Origin: Chitinophaga oryzae
Lineage (GTDB): Bacteria; Bacteroidota; Bacteroidia; Chitinophagales; Chitinophagaceae
Reading direction: 5' to 3'
Length of the DNA: 64,000 bases
NCBI RefSeq assembly: GCF_012516375.2
Contig: NZ_CP051204.2
Location: forward strand, 5,766,001 to 5,830,000
Shown here: positions 8,801 to 16,876 of the stretch, one piece after another
Numbering within the stretch: the stretch's first letter is position 1
How the letters are laid out: the number at the start of each line of letters is the position of its first letter
The notes under the pieces: model-generated
Database searches by the model: none
What the model was told of the DNA's origin: nothing
The model's input: only the letters and a program-made list of their open reading frames with translations
Position numbers and translations under genes: made by a program

Positions 8801-10660
8801 TTAGAAGATAATGGCATAGCCGATGGCTGTTTTTACCGGTACGATCAGTTCCATTTTTCCCTGTTGACGGCGGATAACGGGTTTCGTACCGTTATTGTCT
8901 ATTTTCACATACCAGGCTTTGTCCCCTATCATATAAGTGCCATCCGCCAGTTGGGAAATACTATCGGCCACGGCTATACGGGCATAGAGGCCATCCTGGG
9001 CGCCTGCCACCTGCAGGCTGCGGTGCAGCCCCGTGTTGCCGGGCAATATGCGGAAGGTGTCGGTTACTGCAGCGCCGTAAATATCGAACCGGAAAGAAGG
9101 CAGTCCTTCGGGATCGAGGTCGTATCCTTTAGGGCGGTAAGCGGTGCCCGCTGTATCCGAGGGCCATGCTGCCTCAGCGGAGGCAAGACGCGCCAGCGAC
9201 ATCGCCGGCTTGTTGTCCAGTACCCGCACCATGCCCATCGGGCGGGAGGAGCCGTCGCCGCGATCGTGCCACATAGGCGTGGTGTTCAGGAACTCGCCGC
9301 GCCATGCCTGTACCGGCGCTGCATGGTCCATATCGTAGGTGTAATGTACTTTGACCGGGCTGCCTACAGAAACGGCGTGTACTACGCGCGGACCGCCCCT
9401 GAGGTCCATAAAGCTGCGCAGTACTGTGTTTTCAGCAGCTGTAACGAGGATGGGATCTGTGGGGTCGTCGGCAGGCACGTTCAGGTCGCTGAGCACGAAC
9501 TCACGTACGGCAGCGGAACGAACGCTCAGCGTCAGGGAAGGTTTCGCCCAATCCACATTTTTAGCATACAGTACTTCTACAGGGTAGCTGCCGGGTTGCA
9601 GGGTGATGCTTCCTCTCGCCTCGCGGTTGCGGGCACCATTGAGCAGCTGATCGTTGACTTTTAGCTGTCCGCCGCCACCGGAAGTGTGCAGATTAAAATC
9701 GTACGTGCCGGCGGCCTTTACGTCCAGCGTAGTGGTATAGCGCACCAGGAACTCATTGTCGGGCAAACCGGGAAGATTGGACGTCAGTTGCGCAGCTTCC
9801 CCGGTGGTTGCCGGTTTGAGCGTTTTGAAATCCGGTGGCTGCCGGAAGGAACCTTTGTAAATAGCGTATTGCACTGCTTTCAGTTCCGGTTTGGGCGCGT
9901 TGTAGGACTGGGCCCTGATATTGCGGAAGGCCACGGTGCCGTGGTCGCCCTGGATGCGCAGCGGTCCTTCTGCCACTTCATTATTTCCCATACCGCCGCG
10001 GGTAGGGCCGGACAGTACTACGTTTTCCTGGATGGTAACGCCGTTGAGTTCTATTTTAAGGATGACGGCGTTGGCAATTTTATTACCCGCAGCATCGAAG
10101 CGGGGCGCCTGGAAGGCTATTTTCATATGTTGCCACAGGCCGGGCGCCAGGCTGGCATTCTGGCGGGGAGCATGCCCGTCGTAGCCCTGCTGCCCTTCCG
10201 GACGGCTATCGTCCCAGCGTTCGTAGATACCGCCGTTGTCAGACGACCGGGGATTTACCGCGCCCCAGCTGTCGAGCAGCTGGATTTCGTAGCGGCCTTG
10301 CAGGTAGATGCCGGAATTGGATTTGGAAGACACGAGGTAGTCCAGCTCCAGGTCCAGGTCACCATGCTGCCAGTTAGTGTACAGGTCCTGGCCGTGTTTA
10401 CCTTTCTCGGGCAGGTTGACCAGGATACCGGTGCCGTTGGTGGCGGTCAGCGTGTTTTCTTTTTGCAGGTCGGCGTTGACGTCACCGGCAATGCGCCAGT
10501 TAGCTGCCGGCTGTTTGAATCCTGACAGGTCGGTCAGGGGAATTGACTGCTGGGCCATCAGCTGCTGGCTGCAGCCAATGCCCATCATGAAGACCAAAGC
10601 TTTACCGGGACTAACCCCCAGTTGTTTCAACTTCGGACGGAACTCATACCATTTGAGCAT
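8801..10660 (-). CDS. DUF1080 (3-keto-disaccharide hydrolase-type) protein with PA14-like domain
   Basis: 619 residues with an N-terminal export signal ending near LMAQQ. The first module (about 40-255) is a concanavalin-like DUF1080 domain, with typical SNSGIYLQGRYEIQLLDSWG, GGIYERWDDSRP and GLWQHMKIAFQAPRFD. The second (about 265-385) resembles PA14 (FLVRYTTTLDVKAAGTYDF and GGGQLKVNDQLL). The last 230 residues are of unknown type. Pfam names DUF1080 as 3-keto-disaccharide hydrolase; the activity here is inferred. It is the first gene of a two-gene leftward operon with the propeller-cytochrome. Confidence 0.87.
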   Translation of the reverse strand: MLKWYEFRPKLKQLGVSPGKALVFMMGIGCSQQLMAQQSIPLTDLSGFKQPAANWRIAGDVNADLQKENTLTATNGTGILVNLPEKGKHGQDLYTNWQHGDLDLELDYLVSSKSNSGIYLQGRYEIQLLDSWGAVNPRSSDNGGIYERWDDSRPEGQQGYDGHAPRQNASLAPGLWQHMKIAFQAPRFDAAGNKIANAVILKIELNGVTIQENVVLSGPTRGGMGNNEVAEGPLRIQGDHGTVAFRNIRAQSYNAPKPELKAVQYAIYKGSFRQPPDFKTLKPATTGEAAQLTSNLPGLPDNEFLVRYTTTLDVKAAGTYDFNLHTSGGGGQLKVNDQLLNGARNREARGSITLQPGSYPVEVLYAKNVDWAKPSLTLSVRSAAVREFVLSDLNVPADDPTDPILVTAAENTVLRSFMDLRGGPRVVHAVSVGSPVKVHYTYDMDHAAPVQAWRGEFLNTTPMWHDRGDGSSRPMGMVRVLDNKPAMSLARLASAEAAWPSDTAGTAYRPKGYDLDPEGLPSFRFDIYGAAVTDTFRILPGNTGLHRSLQVAGAQDGLYARIAVADSISQLADGTYMIGDKAWYVKIDNNGTKPVIRRQQGKMELIVPVKTAIGYAIIF

Positions 10661-11020
10661 AGATCTGTTTTGTTTTTTTATTTGCTAAATCCTTTTAGCG
10701 TTATGCATCCAATGAAAATAATAGCCGGAATGTGAACTTTAAAAAGATAGGAAGGGGTATTACAACATACTGACCAAAGTGTATATACCTAACGTGGAAA
10801 ATATATACAACGCGCGCACAAGCCGGGTTCCCGTTAAACACAGGAATGGCATTTTAATAGCATCCTTCTGATATCCGGTTTCCAAAATACAATAAAATGG
10901 AAACTTTTATTTGCAAAATCGATATAGCACATAAAAAATTACACCAGCGGTAAATGCCGGGAGGTATTTGGCAGGTAAAAGCGTCCATAGCATAACAGGC
11001 GCAACAGGTGATGATACCGA
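10661..11020. other. intergenic region without an identified gene
   Basis: Start of a 491-bp gap between divergent genes. It should hold the promoters for the DUF1080 operon (leftward) and the thioredoxin-like gene (rightward). No exact TAnnTTTG box was found on either strand; the closest leftward match, around 10780-10790, has three instead of two spacer bases. An antisense open frame at 10854-11201 runs through the next gene start and has no domain features. Confidence 0.4.
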
Positions 11021-11074
11021 AGAACGGGGTAGAACGGGGTAGAACGGAAGTAGAAGAACGGGGGGAAGAACGGG
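11021..11074. repeat. short direct repeats AGAACGG(GGT)
   Basis: Five copies of AGAACGG begin at 11021, 11031, 11041, 11055 and 11067. The first two are perfect 10-bp tandem units (AGAACGGGGT). They lie 78 to 131 nt upstream of the thioredoxin-like gene. The region could be a binding array or simple slippage; nothing else distinguishes them. Confidence 0.55.
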
Positions 11075-11151
11075 TGAGGTGACCAAAGTCGGCCCGATTA
11101 TAGTATATTGTATGGCCAACACTCCACAGCCATCTTAAACAAACACCCAAC

Positions 11152-11697
11152 ATGTACCGCAATTTCATTCTCAGATTAGTATTCATCATGGCCGGTATCA
11201 CTTCCGCCTCATGGACATATGGTCAGCCACAAAATCCAACAGATACTGCTACTTTAATACACCTTGGCGACCAGGCCCCCGCTGTTTCCTTTGAGACCGC
11301 ACCTGGCAAAACGACCACCTTCGCTGATTATAAAGGGAAAATAGTCTTTATTAACTTTTTCGCCACCTGGTGCGGTCCCTGTCGTGCTGAAATGCCTTCG
11401 CTGAACGAAAAAGTATGGCAGGCGCATAAAGACGATCCCCGCTTTGTATTCCTGGCGTTCGGCAGGGAACATAACTGGACGGAAGTAAATGAATTCAAAG
11501 GCAAAATAAAGGTAGACTTCCCGCTGCTGCCGGACATGAAGAGAAATGTTTTCGGAAAATTTGCGACGGCATACATTCCCCGGAATGTGATCCTCGATGA
11601 AAACGGGAAGGTGATCTGGGAATCTTCAGGGTTTAACCCGGAGGAATTTGAAAAAATGCTCCAACTGCTGGATGAAAAGCTACAGAAAAAAGCATAG
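11152..11697 (+). CDS. TlpA/ResA-like periplasmic thioredoxin-fold oxidoreductase
   Basis: 181 residues. A signal peptide (FIMAGITSASWTYGQ) is followed by a thioredoxin fold: FINFFATWCGPCRAEMPSL carries the redox CGPC pair, and the cis-Pro region is YIPRNVILDENGKVIWESSG. Such proteins reduce disulfides in the periplasm, often for cytochrome c maturation; two multi-heme-type operons lie nearby, but no direct link is visible. It is a single-gene unit closed by a strong terminator one base after the stop. Confidence 0.9.
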   Translation: MYRNFILRLVFIMAGITSASWTYGQPQNPTDTATLIHLGDQAPAVSFETAPGKTTTFADYKGKIVFINFFATWCGPCRAEMPSLNEKVWQAHKDDPRFVFLAFGREHNWTEVNEFKGKIKVDFPLLPDMKRNVFGKFATAYIPRNVILDENGKVIWESSGFNPEEFEKMLQLLDEKLQKKA

Positions 11698-11733
11698 ATA
11701 AACAAAGGGGCCGGCATCGGCCCCTTTGTTTAT
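11698..11733. terminator. perfect bidirectional intrinsic terminator
   Basis: A 16-bp perfect stem (11698-11713 with 11718-11733), rich in G/C at the core (GGGGCCG) and A/T at the base, with loop GCAT. A/T flanks give a U-run in both directions. It separates the convergent thioredoxin-like and HAD genes. Confidence 0.9.
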
Positions 11734-11783
11734 CTTATATCATTACGGCGCTTCCCTGCACATAAGCAGGCTGTCGCAGCCGC

Positions 11784-12404
11784 CTACAACCGCAATCCAT
11801 ATTTTTCCAGCTCAGCAACGGTAGTATCATACGCCTGGTGGCAGATACCGTTAATACCCAGCCCGTTGGCCACATCCACAAACATGGAGCGGTCTTCCAG
11901 GTACACCACTTCTGCTGCGGATACCTGCGCGATATCCAGCGCAATACGGTAGATATCCGCATCCGGTTTGCGGTAATGTACAAAGCAGGAAGAGATAAAA
12001 AAGTCTACAAACTGGGCGATGCCGAAGTAATGAATACGGTGCGTGTTCAGCTCCCGCCCTTCATTGTTCACAATGGCTATTTTAAGTTTGTACTTTTCCT
12101 TGAGCTGACGTACCAGGGCTATCATTTCCGGGTACGGAGCAGACTGGGCGAACATAAAGTCGCGGAACTGTTCCCGGGTGAAAGCGCGGTCTTCATAAAA
12201 CACCACGCGGTTAAGATATTCATCGAGCGTCAGTTTGCCGACTTCGTAAGTATCAAACGTCAGGTGATGCCGCTCTTCTGTTTCTGCAGCGTCCAGCTGG
12301 AAGGTTTCCACGGCGAGCCTGCGCGCTTTGCGGTCCCACCCGTTGGTCAGCAGTACGCCGCCAATGTCGAGGAATAATGTCGTGATCGGTGTTTGGTTCT
12401 CCAT
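11784..12404 (-). CDS. HAD-superfamily hydrolase (HAD-IA)
   Basis: 206 residues, cytoplasmic. Motif I is LFLDIGGVLL, with the nucleophile Asp but Gly in place of the second Asp, as in YihX/epoxide-hydrolase-type HADs. Motif II is IVNNEGRE, motif III the Lys in YRKPDADIY, motif IV VVYLEDRSMF. The helical cap lies between motifs I and II. Probably a phosphatase of a small sugar or nucleotide phosphate; the substrate cannot be told. It is divergent from the GNAT gene across a gap with an inverted repeat. Confidence 0.9.
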   Translation of the reverse strand: MENQTPITTLFLDIGGVLLTNGWDRKARRLAVETFQLDAAETEERHHLTFDTYEVGKLTLDEYLNRVVFYEDRAFTREQFRDFMFAQSAPYPEMIALVRQLKEKYKLKIAIVNNEGRELNTHRIHYFGIAQFVDFFISSCFVHYRKPDADIYRIALDIAQVSAAEVVYLEDRSMFVDVANGLGINGICHQAYDTTVAELEKYGLRL

Positions 12405-12430
12405 CGGAATCGAGTAAATTCGTAGTCAAT

Positions 12431-12515
12431 TTACTCATTTTTTCATTTTGATATTTGTGACATGGCAGAACAGCTATCTTATTCCGCTATAAATATCAAA
12501 TATGAAAATGAGTAA
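12431..12515. repeat. imperfect inverted repeat between divergent genes
   Basis: Arms 12431-12456 and 12491-12515 share TTACTCATTTT and TTGATATTT and their complements, with a small insertion. Unlike the other long hairpins, this one lies between divergent starts (12404 and 12529), so it covers both promoter regions rather than 3' ends. Confidence 0.55.
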
Positions 12516-12528
12516 CTAACCAAATAAC

Positions 12529-13002
12529 ATGATGAACATAAGAAAGGCGGCACTCAGCGATATGCCTGTCCTGCGGGACTTGTACCAGGGTACTATCCGT
12601 ACGGTCAACAGCAAAGATTACAATCCTGAACAGGTAGCTGCATGGGCCGGCCGCGGCGACCGGCTTTCTTCGCTGGAAAGGCGTATCAACACCCAGCATT
12701 TTTACGTGGCGGAGACACCGGACAAAGTGATTACCGGCTTTGCCTCCCTGGAAGACGACGGAGAGTTCGATATGATGTTTGTGCACAAAGACTTTCAGCG
12801 GCAGGGCGTGGCCACGTTGCTGACGGAAACGATTATACGTAAAGCGGAAACATTACAACTGCCGTCACTGACCGCTTATGTAAGTATCACGGCGAAGCCT
12901 TTTTTCGAGCGGATGGGGTTCCGGGTAGTGAAGGCTCAAACAGTGGATATTGACGGGGTATTGCTCAATAACTACGAAATGATTAAACATTTAGTCATTT
13001 GA
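12529..13002 (+). CDS. GNAT-family N-acetyltransferase
   Basis: 157 residues. The fold is recognisable from RKAALSDMPVLRDLYQGTI at the N terminus, the beta4 segment FDMMFVHKDFQRQGVATLL with the acetyl-CoA loop (Q-R-Q-G-V-A), and TAYVSITAKPFFERMGFRVV. The acceptor substrate is unknown. The final codons run into a tandem-word inverted repeat that fills the gap to the convergent DUF4251 gene. Confidence 0.9.
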   Translation: MMNIRKAALSDMPVLRDLYQGTIRTVNSKDYNPEQVAAWAGRGDRLSSLERRINTQHFYVAETPDKVITGFASLEDDGEFDMMFVHKDFQRQGVATLLTETIIRKAETLQLPSLTAYVSITAKPFFERMGFRVVKAQTVDIDGVLLNNYEMIKHLVI

Positions 13003-13003
13003 T

Positions 13004-13116
13004 CATTTGGTTATTTGGATATTTGGGTATTGGGTTATTGGTTATTTGGCTATTCCAAAATTGAGAAAGCTCCATCTCCTCCAATTTTCAAATACCCAAA
13101 TAACCAAATAATTAAA
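13004..13116. repeat. tandem-word inverted repeat filling a convergent gap
   Basis: The left arm is a run of the words ATTTGGTT, ATTTGGAT, ATTTGGGT and similar (about 13005-13055). The right arm (about 13082-13116) is the complement (CAAATACCCAAATAACC). The right arm ends directly at the stop codon of the leftward gene. Same class as the elements at 40604 and, with one arm only, 27166. Confidence 0.75.
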
Positions 13117-13635
13117 TTATTTCCTGTTCTTCACTTCCTGAATATATCCGTTGAAAGTGATTGGCTGACGGTTGTTGCTGGTCACCTGTACGGTAGCATA
13201 ACCACTGCTGGTAATCGTAACATTGATATTTTGTATGTCCTTGTCGCCGGGTTTGATGCTCACGTCCCATCCATCTTTTTTGCGGGGATTGGTCGTGTAC
13301 TGAAAGTCTTTCGTTTTAAAGTCCAGCGGTGATTTGGTGGAACCGTACGGCGCGGAATAGGCCCTTCCGAAATAAGGCAGGTAACTAACGATCGAGTCCG
13401 GAGTGACGACCATATTAAAATCCGGGGTGATCTGCCGCACGCGGCCACTCATGGGTGATACGCTCTGCGGGATGAACACGTAGGTCTTGCTGTCTACCAT
13501 CGCCTTTACAGCGGCTTCTTTGGCGGCGTTTTTTGCGGCTTTCTGCTGTGCTTTTGTTTGGGCGTATCCACCGGTGAAAAGGAAGAAAGAGAGGGAGAGG
13601 AAGAACAATGCTTTTACTGCAAATGAACTTTTCAT
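13117..13635 (-). CDS. DUF4251 secreted protein
   Basis: 172 residues with a signal peptide (ALFFLSLSFFLFTGGYAQ), then an Ala/Lys-rich segment and a DUF4251 domain whose typical sentence is present: VSYLPYFGRAYSAPYG, LDFKTKDFQY and VTITSSGYATVQVTSNNRQ. The family is restricted mainly to Bacteroidota and has no known function; structures in the family suggest a small periplasmic beta-fold. Divergent from an ABC exporter gene, with a perfect palindrome between them. Confidence 0.88.
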   Translation of the reverse strand: MKSSFAVKALFFLSLSFFLFTGGYAQTKAQQKAAKNAAKEAAVKAMVDSKTYVFIPQSVSPMSGRVRQITPDFNMVVTPDSIVSYLPYFGRAYSAPYGSTKSPLDFKTKDFQYTTNPRKKDGWDVSIKPGDKDIQNINVTITSSGYATVQVTSNNRQPITFNGYIQEVKNRK

Positions 13636-13659
13636 AATATAAAGATTTACCTGCTATAA

Positions 13660-13676
13660 GGTACGAATATCGTACC
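13660..13676. promoter_or_regulatory. palindromic operator-like site between divergent genes
   Basis: GGTACGA-ATA-TCGTACC is a perfect inverted repeat with 7-bp arms, lying 24 nt from the DUF4251 start and 27 nt from the ABC gene start. Symmetry and position suggest a binding site for a dimeric regulator controlling one or both genes. No candidate regulator is adjacent. Confidence 0.5.
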
Positions 13677-13703
13677 AGATCGTAAACGCTAAACCCGAAA
13701 ACC

Positions 13704-15464
13704 ATGCCCAACCCATATATCTCGTTGTTGAAGACCGCCTGGAAATATGCGCGGAAAGAACGTAAGAAGTATATACTTGTATACCTGTTGTTTATACTCG
13801 CCAATGTTTGTTTTTCCCTGAATCCCCTGTTATTCGGCTGGTTTATTGGCCGGGTACAGCAGGATACGGCCAACCTGCCCCGATACACCCTGATGTTTGC
13901 CGGCGGTTACCTGGGACTAAAACTGCTGGAATGGGCCTTTCACGGGCCGGCGCGGGTAATGGAGCAGGGACTGTCATTCCGCCTGAGCCGGAACTTTTTA
14001 CAGGAACGTTACCACCAGGCGCTTCATTTGCCGGTAAAGTGGCACCAGGACAACCACAGCGGCAGCGTCATCAACCGTATCCGCAAAGGATATGATGCGC
14101 TGAAAGAATTTTTCTCCCGGGGATTTATGTACCTCCATGCCCTGTCCAAGCTGTTTTTCTCACTGGCGGCCATGTTGTACTTCTCTCCCCTCTACGGCGC
14201 CATCGGCGTGGTGATGGGCGTGGGCTGCATTTATTTCCTGGTCCTGTTTGACAAACCTTATATCCGTACGCTGGAAGAGATCAATGAAGGCGAACATGTG
14301 GTGTCCGCCACGCTGTTTGACAGTCTTTCCAATATCATGACGGTGATCACGCTGCGGCTGGAGAAGAGCATGGAAAGCGGCCTGCTGGGAAAAATCGCCC
14401 GCATATGGCCCTCTTTCCACAAAAATGTGGTTATCAACGAATGGAAATGGTTTGTGGCAGAAATGATGATCACCCTGATCTATTGTGTGATCACCATCGG
14501 TTATGTGTTCCAGCACTGGGTGCCGGGAGAACTGTTTTATGTAGCCGGGCTGGTGACCCTGCTGGGGTATGTGAACCAGTTCACCAGCGTGTTCCAGGAC
14601 GTCGCCTGGCAGTACACCGACATTATACAATACAATACGTCTGTGGAAACCGCCACCAATATCAGCGATGCCTATAAAGAACATCACCGCGCCGATACGG
14701 CGCCGGAGCTGCCGGGCAACTGGCAGACGGTAGACATCAGCCAGCTGAATTTCTCTCACCTGCCGTCTTACAACGAAGCCCACGCCCCGCAAAGCCTGCA
14801 TCAGCTGCAGGTACAGATAGGCCGGGGTAAAAAGATAGCACTGATCGGCGAAAGCGGCAGCGGCAAAAGCACATTGCTCGCCATATTGAGAGGGCTATAC
14901 GAACCAGAGGAAGGGACCAAAGTGATCGTCGACGGCGCGGCGTACCCGCTTTCCACCATCCACGAAAGCGTTACCCTGTTCCCGCAGGAGCCGGAGATCT
15001 TCGAAAACACCATCGAATATAACGTGACGCTGGGGCTTCCGTTTACCAAAGAGGAGATCATGGAAGTGTGCGAGGCGGCTCATTTCTCAGAGGTCGTAGC
15101 GCTGCTGCCCGACGGGCTGGCCTCCGATATCCGGGAAAAAGGCGTGAACCTCTCCGGCGGCCAGAAACAGCGGCTGGCGCTGGCACGTGGCATCCTTGCG
15201 GCGCGTGACAGTGAGGTGATCCTGCTCGATGAACCTACCAGCAGTGTGGACCCGAAGACAGAAGCCATGATCTATCATAAGATGTTCCAAACTTTCTCCG
15301 ACAAGGCGATCGTGTCTGCCATGCACCGGCTGCACCTGTTGCCCCAGTTCGACTATATCTATGTACTGCAGCAGGGCCGGGTGGTAGCCGCCGGTCACTT
15401 CCGCGAACTGCGGGAGCACAGCCCGATATTCCAGGAGTTATGGAAACACCAGGAAAACAAATAA
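13704..15464 (+). CDS. ABC transporter, fused membrane and ATP-binding domains
   Basis: 586 residues, a half-size exporter. The first 320 residues are the six-helix membrane domain (for instance YILVYLLFILANVCFSL). The nucleotide-binding domain has Walker A GESGSGKST near 381, Q-loop LFPQEPEIF, signature LSGGQKQR near 482, Walker B EVILLDEPTSSVD near 506, and H-loop His in SAMHRL. It would act as a homodimer exporting an unknown substrate. The following ankyrin-like gene is 89 nt away and may be co-transcribed. Confidence 0.93.
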   Translation: MPNPYISLLKTAWKYARKERKKYILVYLLFILANVCFSLNPLLFGWFIGRVQQDTANLPRYTLMFAGGYLGLKLLEWAFHGPARVMEQGLSFRLSRNFLQERYHQALHLPVKWHQDNHSGSVINRIRKGYDALKEFFSRGFMYLHALSKLFFSLAAMLYFSPLYGAIGVVMGVGCIYFLVLFDKPYIRTLEEINEGEHVVSATLFDSLSNIMTVITLRLEKSMESGLLGKIARIWPSFHKNVVINEWKWFVAEMMITLIYCVITIGYVFQHWVPGELFYVAGLVTLLGYVNQFTSVFQDVAWQYTDIIQYNTSVETATNISDAYKEHHRADTAPELPGNWQTVDISQLNFSHLPSYNEAHAPQSLHQLQVQIGRGKKIALIGESGSGKSTLLAILRGLYEPEEGTKVIVDGAAYPLSTIHESVTLFPQEPEIFENTIEYNVTLGLPFTKEEIMEVCEAAHFSEVVALLPDGLASDIREKGVNLSGGQKQRLALARGILAARDSEVILLDEPTSSVDPKTEAMIYHKMFQTFSDKAIVSAMHRLHLLPQFDYIYVLQQGRVVAAGHFRELREHSPIFQELWKHQENK

Positions 15465-15553
15465 TTTTTTTAACTAATATTTATTATCATTGCAGCCGTT
15501 TTTTCATCCTATGGAGGTTCTCTCCCAGCCTATCTATCACCCTATGAAAACAT

Positions 15554-16390
15554 ATGCAGGAAATTTCGCTGTACGACTTAAAGCGTCAACTGAGGACAAG
15601 CGAGAACCCGGACGAAGTGATTACCTTGTTGAGACGGCATCTGCACTTCTTCAACCGGCAGGAGTTGTCGGAGCTGTTATGCGAGTTGCTGGAGTACCAG
15701 GAGATTTTTTTTGAGGCGGCGGAACTATTGATCGAAGAAGGCGGGGCAGACATCCGCTACAAAAAGGAAGGCATGATCCCGGTCATCTTCTGCGCCGTGG
15801 GGGCCAACAAGCCCATGGCGGTGGAGTATGCGTTGAAAAAGGGCGCCACGCTGACCATCGACAGCCCGGACTACCTTTATGCCATCGCGTATATCTTCCA
15901 GCAGCACCGGCTGGCGGCCATCACCGATATGTTGCTGATACTGATCCGGCACAACATCCATTTCGACTTTGTGCTGGACAGCCTGGATACCCCGCTGTTG
16001 CTGGCCACGCGGCACAATACCAACCGGGAAGTAATAGAATTCCTGCTGGCAGAAAATGTACACAAGTATGTATATGATGAAAACGGGCTGACGGCCGTGC
16101 ATTACGCCCCTTTCGCCAAAGCGCCTAACCTGTATAAGATCATGATCACGGGGATGGCGGACATACAGGTGAAGACAAAATTTGCCACCAGCCTGGAGCC
16201 GGTGGCGGAAGTAGTGATAAAAGTCAGTGAACACAGTACATTTGAAGAATACATCTATGAATCGCTCAATACTTTCCTGGTGAACCGGCACCGGATGTTC
16301 GATGATATTTTCGAGAAGTATTACTACCGGCTGCACATGATTGCCGAGCATATTTCACAGATACGGATGAAATACGGGGAAGCGGGATGA
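15554..16390 (+). CDS. ankyrin-repeat-like protein
   Basis: 278 residues without signal peptide or membrane segment. The middle shows ankyrin-like units (MIPVIFCAVGANKPMAVEY, TPLLLATRHNTNREVIEFLL and GLTAVHYAPFAKAPNLYKI), each about 35-40 residues apart. The N terminus is helical and charged; the C terminus (ESLNTFLVNRHRMFDDIFEK onward) is also helical. Probably a protein-protein interaction module; the partner is unknown. The ATG at 15554 was preferred because the upstream ATG at 15544 is in another frame. Confidence 0.75.
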   Translation: MQEISLYDLKRQLRTSENPDEVITLLRRHLHFFNRQELSELLCELLEYQEIFFEAAELLIEEGGADIRYKKEGMIPVIFCAVGANKPMAVEYALKKGATLTIDSPDYLYAIAYIFQQHRLAAITDMLLILIRHNIHFDFVLDSLDTPLLLATRHNTNREVIEFLLAENVHKYVYDENGLTAVHYAPFAKAPNLYKIMITGMADIQVKTKFATSLEPVAEVVIKVSEHSTFEEYIYESLNTFLVNRHRMFDDIFEKYYYRLHMIAEHISQIRMKYGEAG

Positions 16391-16460
16391 ACGTTTTGTA
16401 TATTCAATTAATATTGTATATTGTTGATATACCATTTCCCAAAATCCTAAAAAGACCAAA

Positions 16461-16763
16461 ATGCTGACTACACTGACTATCCTTGCCGCTGCCTTTTTCG
16501 TGGCCCACGTTGGACTTCTCTTTACCTCCTTTGGCAAAAAAGGTTTCCAGAAAACAAAATACCTGTGGTCTCATATCACCTTGTGGATCACCGGCGTGCT
16601 GGCTTGTATCATTACCCTGCTATTTGCAGGCAAATCTGTTTCCGGTGTGATCGACGTATTTGATACGCCAATGAAGTCATCTTTATTGATCATTCTATCA
16701 CTGGTGCTGTCTTTGATTGCCCATACGATCGTGAAAACGATGGTATTGCCCAAATACCAGTAA
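16461..16763 (+). CDS. small three-helix membrane protein, unknown function
   Basis: 100 residues with three hydrophobic helices (about 2-22, 36-56 and 72-92) joined by short basic loops (FGKKGFQKTKY). No family recognised. It stands alone 70 nt after the ankyrin-like gene, and its TAA stop is directly followed by a long tandem-word hairpin. Confidence 0.7.
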   Translation: MLTTLTILAAAFFVAHVGLLFTSFGKKGFQKTKYLWSHITLWITGVLACIITLLFAGKSVSGVIDVFDTPMKSSLLIILSLVLSLIAHTIVKTMVLPKYQ

Positions 16764-16876
16764 AAATTACGAATTACGAATTACGAATTGAGGGCTGTCT
16801 TTTGGGGAGGTTATTCTGGTAACCTTGCTGTATAGAAAACCTCAATTCGTAATTCGTAATTCGTAATTCGTAATTT
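16764..16876. repeat. hairpin of tandem GAATTAC heptamers filling a convergent gap
   Basis: The left arm (16764-16793) has three units of AATTACG; the right arm (16840-16876) has four units of AATTCGT, the complement, plus a matching CCTC/GAGG at the inner end. The left arm begins right after the upstream TAA (16761-16763) and the right arm ends at the base before the leftward gene's stop. With its 46-nt loop it fills the whole gap. Confidence 0.85.

Noticed and set aside
10854..11201. Minus-strand open frame opposite the thioredoxin-like gene start
   Set aside because: Composition is unlike a protein, and it overlaps the start of a well-supported gene.
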